Shown here: one piece after another, positions 8,002 to 17,352 of the stretch
Position numbering within the stretch: the stretch's first letter is position 1
Layout of the letters: each line of letters opens with the position of its first letter
Origin: Chloroflexota bacterium
GTDB lineage: Bacteria > Chloroflexota > Dehalococcoidia > Lucifugimonadales > Lucifugimonadaceae
DNA length: 64,000 bases
Direction: 5' to 3'
NCBI GenBank assembly: GCA_027618835.1
Contig: JAQCHZ010000009.1
Coordinates: 46,504 to 110,503 of the forward strand
Program-made: the position numbers and the translations under genes
Notes under the pieces: generated by a model
Databases searched by the model: none
Told to the model about the DNA's origin: nothing
The model's input: only the letters and a program-made list of their open reading frames with translations

Positions 8002-9282
8002 CTACGACTGTAGCGACTTAGCGACAGCTTCCAGAGTCTGGGCTATGTCCGCATCAGAATGCGCAGTCGAAAGGAACCATGCCTCGAACTGCGACGGTGG
8101 TAGGTACACGCCGTTATCAACCATACCGTGGAAGAACGTGCCAAACGACTCTCTGTCGGTCGCAGAGGCGCTTGCCATGTCAGTCACATCGTTACCGGTG
8201 AAGAACACGGTCATAAGCCCGCAGGCACGATTCACAACCGCAGTGATCCCAGCCTTGCCGAACGCGTCCAGGACGCCATCGGCAAGTTTGTCTGTAGAAG
8301 CCTGAAGCCCCTCGTACACACCGGGCTTAGAAAGCTCATCCAGTATTGCAATGCCCGCAGCCATAGCTACTGGGTTCCCCGAAAGAGTTCCGGCTTGATA
8401 CATCGGGCCAAGCGGTGAAACTTCGCTCATAATCTCCGCGCTAGCTCCATAAGCTCCAACTGGGAATCCGCCACCTACGATCTTGCCGAGACAGGTGATA
8501 TCAGGAGTAACGCCGTATACGGACTGTGCGCCACCAAGTGCAACTCGGAATCCTGTAATTACTTCATCGAAGATAAGCAACGAACCGTGCTCTGTAGTCA
8601 GTGCCCGTAATCCCTCAAGGAATCCTGGCATTGGAGGTACAACCCCCATGTTGCCGCCAATCGGCTCGACAATAACAGCGGCGACTTCGCCCTTGTTTGC
8701 TTCAAGTAGTACTCGAACCGATTCGACATCGTTGAAATCAGCCACAAGAGTCGCAGCAGCGTAATCAGGATGAACACCAGCAGAAGAAGCAATTCCTTGA
8801 TTAGCGAGACCCGAGCCCGCCTCTACCAATAGCGCGTCCTCATGGCCGTGGTAGCCACCATTGAACTTGAGTATTTTGTTGCGCCCAGTTTTAGCCCGAG
8901 CCAACCGTAGAGCCGACATCGTGGCTTCAGTGCCCGAACTCACGAATCGCACAACCTCGATAGAAGGAACAGCATCGACGACGCGTCGAGCCATCTCCAC
9001 TTCTAACTCGGTCGGTGCGCCAAACGAGGTTCCCGACTTCGCAGTCTCGACAGCAGCATCAATCACTGCGGGATGAGCGTGTCCGAGGATCATTGGACCC
9101 CAAGAACAAACGTAGTCGATCAGTTCGTTGTCGTCTGCATCCCAAATCCGTGAACCAAACGCCTTCTTGAAGAAGATAGGGTCACCGCCAACCGATCCCC
9201 AGGCACGCGCTGGACTATTAACTCCACCGGGAATTAGTGCTTTGGCGTCGCTGAACAGCTGTGCTGACTTTGCGCGGGACAA
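8002..9282 (-). CDS. hemL: Glutamate-1-semialdehyde 2,1-aminomutase
   Basis: A 426-residue PLP enzyme that converts glutamate-1-semialdehyde to 5-aminolevulinate in the C5 tetrapyrrole pathway. It begins SRAKSAQLFSDAKALIPGGVNSPARAW. It carries the aminotransferase class III core, with VSSGTEATMSALRLAR, the FDEVITGFR motif (cofactor-binding Asp) and the PLP-lysine region CLGKIVGGGFPVGAYG. Length is normal. TTG at 9282 is chosen because GGAGG lies six bases upstream and the family N-terminus begins there; a GTG at 9330 would add an unsupported 16-residue extension. It lies 125 bases downstream of hemA, same strand, and is followed by a terminator, so the two probably form one operon supplying haem or corrinoid precursors. 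Confidence 0.97.
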   Translation of the reverse strand: MSRAKSAQLFSDAKALIPGGVNSPARAWGSVGGDPIFFKKAFGSRIWDADDNELIDYVCSWGPMILGHAHPAVIDAAVETAKSGTSFGAPTELEVEMARRVVDAVPSIEVVRFVSSGTEATMSALRLARAKTGRNKILKFNGGYHGHEDALLVEAGSGLANQGIASSAGVHPDYAAATLVADFNDVESVRVLLEANKGEVAAVIVEPIGGNMGVVPPMPGFLEGLRALTTEHGSLLIFDEVITGFRVALGGAQSVYGVTPDITCLGKIVGGGFPVGAYGASAEIMSEVSPLGPMYQAGTLSGNPVAMAAGIAILDELSKPGVYEGLQASTDKLADGVLDAFGKAGITAVVNRACGLMTVFFTGNDVTDMASASATDRESFGTFFHGMVDNGVYLPPSQFEAWFLSTAHSDADIAQTLEAVAKSLQS

Positions 9283-9407
9283 TATAGGCCTCCGGATTAG
9301 TAACCGAACATACTCAAAAATAAGACCCACGTATTTTGACGCGAAAAGGGACGCTGTAAACCGTGTCCGTTGGTCAGAATCGAGCTAATCTCGCAATTAA
9401 GTCGAAA

Positions 9408-10676
9408 TTACTCGAGTTCGTTATCGTCGTGCTCGGTGAGGGCAAATACCTTCTGCACAGCCTCGGCTGCACTATCCTCTTCGCTTCTCAAGAAGCTGAT
9501 CGGGTCTGCAAGAATCCGTCGTACAAGCGAACGAGTCATCTTCTCAACAGATATGGCCTGCTTTTCGGTGAGACCATCGAGGCGAGCGAGAGTCTGCTCA
9601 ACTTCCTCACGCCTCATCTGCTCGACACGAGCACCAAGCGTTCGGATTACTGGCTCGCTATCGATCCCAGTCAAGCGCTCTTTGAAACGACGAACGCCAT
9701 CGTCGATCAAACCTTGAGCCTCCGCAGCAGCCTCCGCACGAAGCTCCCAGCTCTCAGTCGATCTCGCCTGGAGTTCGGTAAGGCTAATCAGATTCACATT
9801 CGCAACATCACCTGATGTCGACTCAACGTCACGCGGCATACCTAGATCGAGAATGCTTAAATGTCGGTCTGGGCGGGCCGACATCGCATCGGCAACAACA
9901 TCAGCGGTAATCACCGATCCAGTTGCAGCTGTACATGTAATCAAAACATCAGCTTCGATCATCGCCTGTGAAATATCTTCAAATGCAACCTGCGGAGCAC
10001 CTAGCTCTTCAGCAAGAATCCTGCCATGGTTCATCGACCGGCTGGAAACGACGATATCGTCTGCACCGTATCGGGTCAGCGCACGTGCAGTGAGCTTGCC
10101 CATCTCGCCGGCACCTACCAAAAGAACTCGAAGCCCCTTCATATCACCAAGCGTGTCCTGTAGTTCTTGAACTCCGAGAGAAGAAACCGAAGTTCGATTA
10201 CGACCGAGATCGGTTTCCTTACGAATCTTTCGACTAGTTCTTATAGCAGCGTGGAAAAGTCGTGAAAGAATCGGGTCGATGGTTCCAGCTTCACCGGCCG
10301 CCTGCATCGCCCGAGTGACTTGCCCAAGAATCTGAGATTCACCAAGTGCTACCGACTGAAGACCCGCCGTAACACCAAACAAATGCTCAGCTACTTCATC
10401 ACCAGTCTTGGTGTAAATGTAATCACTGATGCCAGTAACACCAGCATGTTCAGGAACAGCGTCGATGTATTCGCGAAGCTGGCGCACACCAACTTCAACA
10501 TCTTCAGCCACCGAGTAGATCTCGGTACGGTTGCAGGTAGAAAGAATTACTCCTCCGCCAGCATGTGTTGCGAGTCGCTCAAGGTGTTCCTTGAGGGAGT
10601 GAGTCGGAACCGCTACGCATTCCAGTATTTCTACTGGTGCTCGGTCGATATTTAGCCCTGCGAGTATGAAATTCAA
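9408..10676 (-). CDS. hemA: Glutamyl-tRNA reductase
   Basis: An enzyme of about 422 residues that reduces Glu-tRNA(Glu) to glutamate-1-semialdehyde, the first step of C5 tetrapyrrole synthesis; HemL uses its product. The catalytic Cys is in ILSTCNRTEIYS near residue 48. The substrate-binding region GVTAGLQSVALGESQILGQV, the NADPH-binding Rossmann segment VLLVGAGEMGKLTARAL and the C-terminal helical dimerisation domain all follow in order. Start is uncertain: TTG at 10676 gives the family-like NFILAGLNIDRAP start, whereas TTG at 10718 adds 14 residues; neither has a clear ribosome site. Confidence 0.96.
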   Translation of the reverse strand: MNFILAGLNIDRAPVEILECVAVPTHSLKEHLERLATHAGGGVILSTCNRTEIYSVAEDVEVGVRQLREYIDAVPEHAGVTGISDYIYTKTGDEVAEHLFGVTAGLQSVALGESQILGQVTRAMQAAGEAGTIDPILSRLFHAAIRTSRKIRKETDLGRNRTSVSSLGVQELQDTLGDMKGLRVLLVGAGEMGKLTARALTRYGADDIVVSSRSMNHGRILAEELGAPQVAFEDISQAMIEADVLITCTAATGSVITADVVADAMSARPDRHLSILDLGMPRDVESTSGDVANVNLISLTELQARSTESWELRAEAAAEAQGLIDDGVRRFKERLTGIDSEPVIRTLGARVEQMRREEVEQTLARLDGLTEKQAISVEKMTRSLVRRILADPISFLRSEEDSAAEAVQKVFALTEHDDNELE

Positions 10677-10944
10677 ATTATAAAATCTGACAATTAATGC
10701 CCCAACGAGCAGATTCAATCACATGAATTCCAGCCCCTGACACAAACGGCAGGTTAGTTCTTTCGTTCGTTCGTCTGTAAAATTTATGACGCACTGTTGC
10801 AGCTTCTGCCTACTAACGTGAAGAGTTCATGATGCTTGGTGATAGCATCAGCCAACCAATTAAAGATATCAACCAATCGAAAGATTTTCACCCCTTCTTA
10901 TGGCTATTCCATCAATTATCCCACCTGCTGATCGCGGATACACA

Positions 10945-11763
10945 ATGCCAGAAATCTTTGTTACCACCGATTGGCTCGCTAAACACATAGATGACCCAAA
11001 TGTGAGACTCGTCGATACCGATGTACCCGAAGAGTACGAACAAGGGCATATCCCGAACTCAGTCAACCCTGTCGATCACTACTACAAAACTTCAATTGAA
11101 GAACGAACTCACATCCAAAGCCCCGAGCAGTTCGAACAAACTATGTCCAACCTCGGAATCGACGACGACACGACAGTAGTCGGATACAACCGTGGCGGAG
11201 GCGTCTACTCGTTCCGCCTCATGTGGGCTCTCCACTACTATGGCCACACCAACGTAAAAATCCTTGACGGCGGACTTGAAAAGTGGATCACCGAAGACCG
11301 AGAGACCACTAAAGAATCATTTTCAGCAGCAGGAACAGCAGGATTGTTTACGGCGAAGGCCAACCCGGAGATTTTCGCTTCACGAGAGCGTGTGCTCGAC
11401 TCTATCGATGACAACGAAACGATCATCCTCGACGTTCGCTCCGACGATGAATGGACAGGTGCAAACAAACGCGGTGGGCCACGAGGCGGCCACGTTCCTG
11501 GCGCGGTTCACTTGGAGTGGACGAACTTCATGACTGAAGGCGATATTCCCGTTCTGAAGACCGCACAAGAAATTCGCAAACTGCTCTCGGAAGTAGGAGT
11601 GACGCCAGATAAAAACGTTATCACCTACTGACAGGGCGGTATCCGTGCGGCGCACGGATTTTGGACTCTCAAACTAGCCGGATTCGACAAGGTTCGTGAC
11701 TACGACGGCTCGTGGCGAGAATGGGCAGAAGTACCATCTTGCCCAATAGAAGGTCTTACATAG
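10945..11763 (+). CDS. Two-domain sulfurtransferase with TGA at the catalytic Cys (candidate selenoprotein)
   Basis: A thiosulfate/3-mercaptopyruvate sulfurtransferase-type protein of 272 residues if the TGA at 11629-11631 is read through. The N-terminal rhodanese domain (about 1-125) has an inactive loop, YNRGGGVYSFR, with no Cys. The C-terminal domain holds LDVRSDDEW and the active loop VITY-TGA-QGGIRAAHGFW, where the family has the catalytic Cys that carries the persulfide. The frame continues cleanly for 43 codons to a TAG, with the expected AGFDKVRDYDGSWREW ending. A strong hairpin begins ten bases after the TGA, so Sec insertion is plausible; a TGC/TGT-to-TGA nonsense mutation or sequencing error is the alternative. 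No selA/selB/selC/selD is in the window. ATG at 10945 fits the family start better than the in-frame ATG at 10900. Confidence 0.7.
11641..11659 (+). promoter_or_regulatory. Candidate bacterial SECIS hairpin
   Basis: A perfect 8-bp stem with a three-base loop, ATCCGTGC-GGC-GCACGGAT. The loop starts 17 bases after the in-frame TGA and begins with G. From memory, published bacterial SECIS models use a small apical loop with G among its first two bases at about 16-37 bases from the UGA, which this meets. The bases also encode the conserved GIRAAHG loop, so the palindrome could be a coding coincidence. Confidence 0.45.
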
Positions 11764-11993
11764 TTGAAGGCCAAGATTCAGGCTCGTATCGGAAAGCTGA
11801 TTACTACATCACCTATTCGGTTCGAGCCTGAACAACGATTTTTAGCCCCGTCGCTGTTTTAATCATAAATTCGAACAAACCCTAAATCCGAAATCGTAAT
11901 GGCTACCGTATATATATATGACGGCTCGACCATATCGGCACAACTCGCGTCTAACTTTCAACCACCGTGCCTCATGGCTCCCGCCAACTCCGC

Positions 11994-13214
11994 ATGAAGA
12001 ACTACAAAACTCTCCTACTATGGTCAGCACTCGCTGCGATCATCTCTATTGCAGCGGTTGCTTGTGGCGGCGATCTCGATCCGGCGAATGCGCCAACTCA
12101 AGTCGTGGTTCGACCCAACTCAACTGTTGGGCCAGACGTTCCGCCAGCTACCTTAGTACCGGTTCCCACAGCGACCCGGCCTCTCCCGCTACCAACTTAC
12201 CCAGATGGCGTGCTAGAAGTTCACGGCGGCAACGGATGGCTCAATTCCGAGCCGTTCAAAATTGCTGATCAAACTGCCGATAACAAAGTCGTGCTCGTCG
12301 ATTTCTGGACCTACACGTGCGTCAACTGCCTACGAACCCTTCCGTTCCTTAAAGAATGGCATGCAAAGTACGCTGACAATGGACTCGTCATTCTCGGAGT
12401 ACACACCCCTGAGTTCGAGTTCGAAGAGTGGATCGAAAATGTCGAGGCAGCTATCGCCCGTGAAGGAATCGAGTGGCCTGTCGTTCTCGACAACGAGTCC
12501 GACACCTGGCGATCCTTCGGCAACCGATACTGGCCGGCTAAATATCTCATCGGCATCGACGGACAGCTCACCTACCGACATTTCGGTGAAGGTTCTTACG
12601 TCGAAACCGAAAACGCCATTCGCGAAGCCCTGACTGAAGCAGGATGGGATGTTTCGGGTACACCGATCGGCGACACCAACTCGGCCGACCGCGACCCAGT
12701 CGCCAATCGAGTCACACGTGAACTATACGGCGGCTACGAACGCAACTACACACAGTCCGGACTGTACGCTGGCCAAGAGCAGTACTACATCGAACCCGAC
12801 TCCACTAGAGAGTACGTTGACGACGAAAACTACACTCCCCAGCAGTGGTATCTACAGGGTTTGTGGAGGAATGGTCCAGAATCTATCACCCACGCCCGTT
12901 CAACCAGCAATCTCGAAGATTACATAGCGTTCGAGTTCGTCGGCCGAAGTGCGAACGTAGTGGTGAACCCGCCGGGGAGCGAATCATTCGACGTATACAT
13001 CGAAATCGATGACCGCCCGCTCAATCCAGACGAGGCCGGAATGGACGTGATATTTGACGAAGACGGACGTTCGTACTTCACAGTCACGGAACCTCGGTTA
13101 TACGCATTCCTCGAAACACCTGAGTTTGGTGAGCACATCGTCAAGCTCGCCTCCGACTCCGATGATTTCGCAATATTCGCGTTCACCTTCGGCATCAACG
13201 ACGGTGGAATTTAA
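11994..13214 (+). CDS. Thioredoxin-fold lipoprotein with DipZ/TlpA-like C-terminus
   Basis: A 406-residue exported lipoprotein. The start chosen is ATG 11994, directly before a signal peptide ending in the lipobox AAVAC (Cys24). A Pro/Thr-rich linker leads to a thioredoxin-like domain with VDFWTYTCVNCLRTLPFL (CxxC at 109-112), GVHTPEFEFE and a cis-Pro region NRYWPAKYLI. The last about 150 residues (QQWYLQGLWRNGPESITH, then beta strands) match the C-terminal carbohydrate-binding-like module found in DipZ proteins. The N-terminal CcdA-like membrane domain of full DipZ is absent. It should act in disulfide chemistry on the outer face of the membrane. Its TAA overlaps the ATG of the next lipoprotein gene, so the two are probably co-translated. 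Confidence 0.85.
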   Translation: MKNYKTLLLWSALAAIISIAAVACGGDLDPANAPTQVVVRPNSTVGPDVPPATLVPVPTATRPLPLPTYPDGVLEVHGGNGWLNSEPFKIADQTADNKVVLVDFWTYTCVNCLRTLPFLKEWHAKYADNGLVILGVHTPEFEFEEWIENVEAAIAREGIEWPVVLDNESDTWRSFGNRYWPAKYLIGIDGQLTYRHFGEGSYVETENAIREALTEAGWDVSGTPIGDTNSADRDPVANRVTRELYGGYERNYTQSGLYAGQEQYYIEPDSTREYVDDENYTPQQWYLQGLWRNGPESITHARSTSNLEDYIAFEFVGRSANVVVNPPGSESFDVYIEIDDRPLNPDEAGMDVIFDEDGRSYFTVTEPRLYAFLETPEFGEHIVKLASDSDDFAIFAFTFGINDGGI

Positions 13215-14212
13215 TGCCAACATCGAACCTACGTACATTTCGATGGCTCACACTCGCAAGCTTGGCGGGACTCGCCATTGTGGCTTGCGGTTCGTCCGTA
13301 GATCCTGAAATTGCCTCCCCCAACCTTACGCAAACGTCCGTCCAAGAATCAGGACTACCTAGTCAACTATCGTCTTTCGCCGAACCAGAGCCAAGCTGGA
13401 CAGTCATCTCCGAAGAAATCGATCTCGAACTCGCTACTCCCGATCTCGGAGTAGGAGTCCAACGATTCGGTGTCGTACTCAGCGATGATTTCGGTCTCAT
13501 AAAATTCCCAATCGTAAATCTCACAGCGAATCACTTCCCGAACGGCTATGACGCCGCACCCAACGCCGAAATCGAGACCTCTGCGTTAGCTCGATTCTTC
13601 CTGTTCCCGTTCGGCACGCGCGGAATTCACTCGACCGATCTCGAATTCGACCGCTCTGGTCTTTGGTCAGTCTCCGCAGACATTCCTCGGCCCGACGGAT
13701 CAACCGCACACGTCGAAGTTCGATTCCCAGTCGCCGAAAAAGCCCACTCAGTAACAGTCGGGCAACCTGCACCTGCAAGTGAAAGTCGAACAATTTCAAG
13801 CACTGGAGATATCGCAATCCTCACAACCGGCAGCCACCGAGATCCCGACCTGTACCAGCACTCGATAGCAGAAGCGCTCGAACGTGACCGCCCACTATTG
13901 ATCGTGTTCGCCAGCCCCGCGTTTTGCACAAACGCTGTGTGCGGGCCGCAAGTCGAAATAGCCAGTGAATTACAGGACCTCTATGGAGACGAAATCGATT
14001 TCGTACACGTCGATCTCTACGAAAACCCACGCGAAATCCAGGGCGACCTCAGCAAAGCTCGCCTCACACCGATACTCGACGAATGGGGACTTTCCTCTCA
14101 GGAATGGACGTTCATTGTCGGCGCAGACGGCATCGTCACTCACAGATTCGAAAACTTCGCACCCAAACCCGAGCTCATCGATGCTCTCGACCAAATTGTC
14201 GTAATTGGCTAA
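13214..14212 (+). CDS. Lipoprotein with C-terminal thioredoxin-like domain
   Basis: A 332-residue protein with a lipoprotein signal peptide (AIVACGSS, Cys25). A beta-rich middle region (about 55-180) has no family I recognise. The C-terminal thioredoxin-like domain (about 205-330) contains LLIVFASPAFCTNAVCGPQ, a C-x4-C pair at about 238/243 instead of CxxC, and a cis-Pro-like stretch near WTFIVGADGIVTHRF. The C-x4-C spacing is that of some SCO-like or peroxiredoxin-like folds, but the His ligand of SCO is not obvious. The start ATG shares its A with the upstream TAA, so expression is coupled to the DipZ-like partner. A joint extracytoplasmic redox role is inferred. Confidence 0.75.
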   Translation: MPTSNLRTFRWLTLASLAGLAIVACGSSVDPEIASPNLTQTSVQESGLPSQLSSFAEPEPSWTVISEEIDLELATPDLGVGVQRFGVVLSDDFGLIKFPIVNLTANHFPNGYDAAPNAEIETSALARFFLFPFGTRGIHSTDLEFDRSGLWSVSADIPRPDGSTAHVEVRFPVAEKAHSVTVGQPAPASESRTISSTGDIAILTTGSHRDPDLYQHSIAEALERDRPLLIVFASPAFCTNAVCGPQVEIASELQDLYGDEIDFVHVDLYENPREIQGDLSKARLTPILDEWGLSSQEWTFIVGADGIVTHRFENFAPKPELIDALDQIVVIG

Positions 14213-14269
14213 CTACTGATACCAAAGTAGATTAGGCGTCCCACAGTCGAGCGTCTGCACCTACAATCC

Positions 14270-15451
14270 GTGCATCTGAATTACCTGCATGGACTGGACT
14301 CAAAATTGACTGACTGGCTCGAACTCGCCAAATCGAAAAAAACCGAGCTATTTGATCTGATCGAGCAACTCGTAATGATCGAAACCCCAACAAGCGATAA
14401 AGCTGCAAACGACCGAATATCGATCTTTGCCGCTGATCTCCTTAAGGCAATTGGCGGGGAAGTAACGATTCACCATCAGGATGAATTTGGTGATCACATA
14501 ACCGCCGATTGGTCAGCCAATTCGAACAACGCAGCTACCCAGCACGCTCTAGTCGTCGGTCACCTCGACACCGTATGGCCGCTCGGAACACTCGAGCGAA
14601 TGGGCTATACAGAAAAAGACGGTCGACTCTACGGACCCGGCGTGCTCGATATGAAGGCAGGCATTGCCACAACCATCATCGGACTTCGTACTCTTCGGGA
14701 ACAAGGTCTCTGGCCGAATCGACCAATAAAAGTCCTGTTCAATACCGATGAAGAAGTCGGAAGCCCATCTTCACGACCGCTCGTTGAAGAATCAGCCAAA
14801 GGCGCCGAGTACGCGCTAGTCATGGAACCGGGTCAAGCCGGCGCTGGAGCATTAAAAACTCAGCGCAAGGGCTTAGGCGAGTTCCGGCTTTTAGTCGAAG
14901 GTAAAGCCAGCCATGCTGGGGCATTTCCAGAGCGCGGAGCTTCAGCCATTCACGAACTCTCCCACAGGATCATCGAACTCCAAACAATGAACGACTGGCC
15001 AAACGGAATAACAGTCAACACAGGCATCATTTCAGGCGGATCCGCACGCAACACGATTCCAGCTAAAGCCGAAGCTGTAATCGATGTTCGAGTCCGAACG
15101 AACGAGCAGGCTGGAGAGATCGAGTCGAAAATCAGAGCACTATCTCCAACCATCGAAGGCACAACTCTGACAATAACTGGAAGTTTCCACCGACCTCCGA
15201 TGGAACGCACGCCCGAACTCGCTAAACTCGCAGGCAAGCTGATCGGATGGTCCAATGATTTCGGATTTGAACTCACGGAAGAATCCACCGGTGGCGGAAG
15301 TGACGCCAATCTCACCGCGGCTATGGGCGTACCGTCTGCGGACGGTATGGGTTCTAAAGGCCTGAATCCTCATGCCGAGGGTGAAAACATCCAAATCGGC
15401 GAACAAGTCAATCGTCTTGCATTGTTCATGAAAGCGATAAACTCGCTGTAA
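14270..15451 (+). CDS. M20-family metallopeptidase (CPG2/glutamate carboxypeptidase-like)
   Basis: A 393-residue zinc hydrolase. Metal-binding and catalytic motifs are in order: GHLDTVWPLG (His and Asp, about 97-100), GPGVLDMKAG (bridging Asp, about 127), NTDEEVGSPSSR (catalytic Glu pair, about 160), the Glu in VMEPGQ, the dimerisation-domain His in KASHAGAFPE, and the last zinc His in NPHAEGENI (about 366). It should remove a C-terminal or N-acyl amino acid from a small peptide or folate-like substrate in the cytoplasm; no signal peptide is seen. The GTG start at 14270 is weak, because a TACAAT box ends only three bases upstream. TTG at 14306 (giving a TDWLELAKSKK start) is an alternative. 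Confidence 0.88.
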   Translation: MHLNYLHGLDSKLTDWLELAKSKKTELFDLIEQLVMIETPTSDKAANDRISIFAADLLKAIGGEVTIHHQDEFGDHITADWSANSNNAATQHALVVGHLDTVWPLGTLERMGYTEKDGRLYGPGVLDMKAGIATTIIGLRTLREQGLWPNRPIKVLFNTDEEVGSPSSRPLVEESAKGAEYALVMEPGQAGAGALKTQRKGLGEFRLLVEGKASHAGAFPERGASAIHELSHRIIELQTMNDWPNGITVNTGIISGGSARNTIPAKAEAVIDVRVRTNEQAGEIESKIRALSPTIEGTTLTITGSFHRPPMERTPELAKLAGKLIGWSNDFGFELTEESTGGGSDANLTAAMGVPSADGMGSKGLNPHAEGENIQIGEQVNRLALFMKAINSL

Positions 15452-15461
15452 TAGAGCAACG

Positions 15462-16436
15462 ATGATTCAACATACAGATTCGACTTCACGGACTCAAAAT
15501 GAGATCCGGCGCCTTGCCGTCGGTCGTGGAGTCGCGTTAAATCTCGATCGAATCCTCGTTCCGTTGAACGGCTATCGACGATCAGAACAAATCTTGCCAT
15601 TCTCGTCGATGCTCGCCGAGTGGTTCGAGGGTGAAACCACTCTATTCCACACACTGCCACCTACTCACCCAGCTCGTGGCGCACGTCCGGGTCAAGTTCA
15701 ATATCCCGATGCGCCACATGACCGAGGAGCGTCGCTCGCCTCGGCCTATCTTGAAGAAGTCGTCAGCCGACTCGGTCCACACGGCGTGAAATCTCGATGG
15801 GGCATCGCAACTGGCGATCCAGCTCCGATGATCTCGTCACGATCAGCAACAAGCTCGTTTGGAATGGTGGCGATTGCAGCCACTGCCCGCTCACGACCGC
15901 ACCGATTCTTTTCGCCCGGTTTACTCGATCATTTGTGGCGAACCACTTCAGTACCGCTACTCATCGTCAACCCACTCCACGCCACGCTAAATGGCGAACC
16001 GCCCCAGCCACCGAAAACAATCATCGTGCCGTGCACCCGCAGCGCAGTTGATTCAGCGCTGCCATTCGTAAGCGCAATCGCTGGAGCAAGCAGGTCGACA
16101 GTCAGAGTTGTGCTAACAAAATCGGCGTCTTCTGGAGAGATGGAAGACGAGTTGATAAACAAGTTCACCAACGACGAGGTTCACGTCGAAATCCAACATG
16201 TTGCCGATAACCTCGTGCAACAGGTACTCGGACTTCAGTCAGAGAATACGGGGTCTTGGATTGTTTCTGGCTCTAGAATGCGATCAGGGCTAACTAGATC
16301 GATGTTCGGAAGCTTTGCCGACTCCATCGCCCGCGACGCCACAGGTCCAGTGGTTGTGGTGCCAGATGCGAAGGTAATGCGGCAGCGAGAACGCGCCGCT
16401 CACGAGCTGACTCGTGATCTTCCATCTTCGCTATAA
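15462..16436 (+). CDS. Tandem universal stress protein
   Basis: A 324-residue cytoplasmic protein with two UspA domains, about 25-170 (LDRILVPLNGYRRSEQIL) and about 185-310 (KTIIVPCTRSAVDSALPF, ending in SFADSIARDATGPVVVVP). The second domain has a GSRMRSGLTRSMFGS stretch like the ATP-binding G-x2-G-x9-G(S/T) loop; the first has a more degenerate version. The function is a stress-related nucleotide-binding protein; the trigger is unknown. It starts 11 bases after the M20 gene and may share its transcript. Confidence 0.85.
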   Translation: MIQHTDSTSRTQNEIRRLAVGRGVALNLDRILVPLNGYRRSEQILPFSSMLAEWFEGETTLFHTLPPTHPARGARPGQVQYPDAPHDRGASLASAYLEEVVSRLGPHGVKSRWGIATGDPAPMISSRSATSSFGMVAIAATARSRPHRFFSPGLLDHLWRTTSVPLLIVNPLHATLNGEPPQPPKTIIVPCTRSAVDSALPFVSAIAGASRSTVRVVLTKSASSGEMEDELINKFTNDEVHVEIQHVADNLVQQVLGLQSENTGSWIVSGSRMRSGLTRSMFGSFADSIARDATGPVVVVPDAKVMRQRERAAHELTRDLPSSL

Positions 16437-16455
16437 CCGATTTACGCCCATACGG

Positions 16456-16821
16456 TTATCTCTCTGATTCTTCTTCCTGATTTCGGCGAATGTAGTACCC
16501 GCCCATTGCGCCTACAGTAGCGCCGAACCAGGTGTACGGAATGAAAATCAGAACAATAATCATTACCCATGTGGTGGGAATGGTCAGAATTTCTTCCACA
16601 CCGACCACAAATTTCAGTATTGACACTGCAACTACTGGGATGAACATCAAAAGAGCAACCAGCGCTCCAAATTTGATAATTCCATCCTGATCGATCTTTG
16701 CCACTCCACTGCCAATAAACCCTGCGATAAACGGACTCAAAGGAGCGGCAACGTAGTGAACGACCGGGATTACGAGAGATGTCAGCATTATTCCGAACCC
16801 GACCAGAACACCGTTGAGCAT
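16456..16821 (-). CDS. Small integral membrane protein (DUF5518-like)
   Basis: A 121-residue protein with about four transmembrane helices: LNGVLVGFGIMLTSLVIPVV, then an AGFIGSGVAK hairpin, GALVALLMFIPVVAVSILKF and WVMIIVLIFIPYTWFGATVG, ending in a charged RRNQEEESER tail. The layout resembles small DUF5518-type membrane proteins. No catalytic or ligand-binding residues stand out and no function can be assigned. It lies 105 bases downstream of the OsmC gene on the same strand and converges with the universal stress protein gene. Confidence 0.65.
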   Translation of the reverse strand: MLNGVLVGFGIMLTSLVIPVVHYVAAPLSPFIAGFIGSGVAKIDQDGIIKFGALVALLMFIPVVAVSILKFVVGVEEILTIPTTWVMIIVLIFIPYTWFGATVGAMGGYYIRRNQEEESER

Positions 16822-16926
16822 TTAGATTCCCCTATAAAAATCGATATCTACCGCGAATTATCGCTGCTCAATTTAGAGTACGGCGATCAACCCGTCTCGC
16901 AAATAGCCACTCCCATCGAACCGAAG

Positions 16927-17352
16927 CTAACTGGCATGACGCGTAGTCTCGTTAAACACATCAGTGCCTGCGAGAGTTTTGCGCACCGGACAGCGGGTCG
17001 AGATATCCGACAATCGATCGATCTGAGTTTGGTCTAGATCGCCGTGTAAAACCAGATCTATCGTAAAATGTTCGGCCACCCCACCAGCACTCTCAACGTT
17101 CGCCGCATCATCAGCGTGAATTCTATCGTGTTGAATATCCACTTCCACTCGTGCGAGCGACCACCGCTTGCGTCGTGAATACAGCAGCAAAGTCATAGTC
17201 ATGCACAAACCTAGCGCCCCCAACAGTAAATCGTAAGGACCTGGCCCAGTTCCATCACCAACACCAGGCGGCTCGTCAGCTATCCAGATGTGCCCCTCGG
17301 CTTCAACCCTAACCTGAACATTCTTCACACTCTCGACCGACACTCTCGCCAT
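16927..17352 (-). CDS. OsmC-family peroxide reductase-like protein
   Basis: A 141-residue OsmC-fold protein. The family's two reactive cysteines are present: GALGLCMTMTLLLYSRRK in the first helix and ISTRCPVRKTLAG before the last strand. The first is expected to reduce organic hydroperoxides and the second to resolve the sulfenic acid. ATG at 17352 is chosen because AGGAGG lies six bases upstream; the longer open frame to 17394 is unsupported. It acts in the cytoplasm as a dimer in characterised relatives. Next to a universal stress protein gene it fits an oxidative or general stress role. Confidence 0.88.
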   Translation of the reverse strand: MARVSVESVKNVQVRVEAEGHIWIADEPPGVGDGTGPGPYDLLLGALGLCMTMTLLLYSRRKRWSLARVEVDIQHDRIHADDAANVESAGGVAEHFTIDLVLHGDLDQTQIDRLSDISTRCPVRKTLAGTDVFNETTRHAS

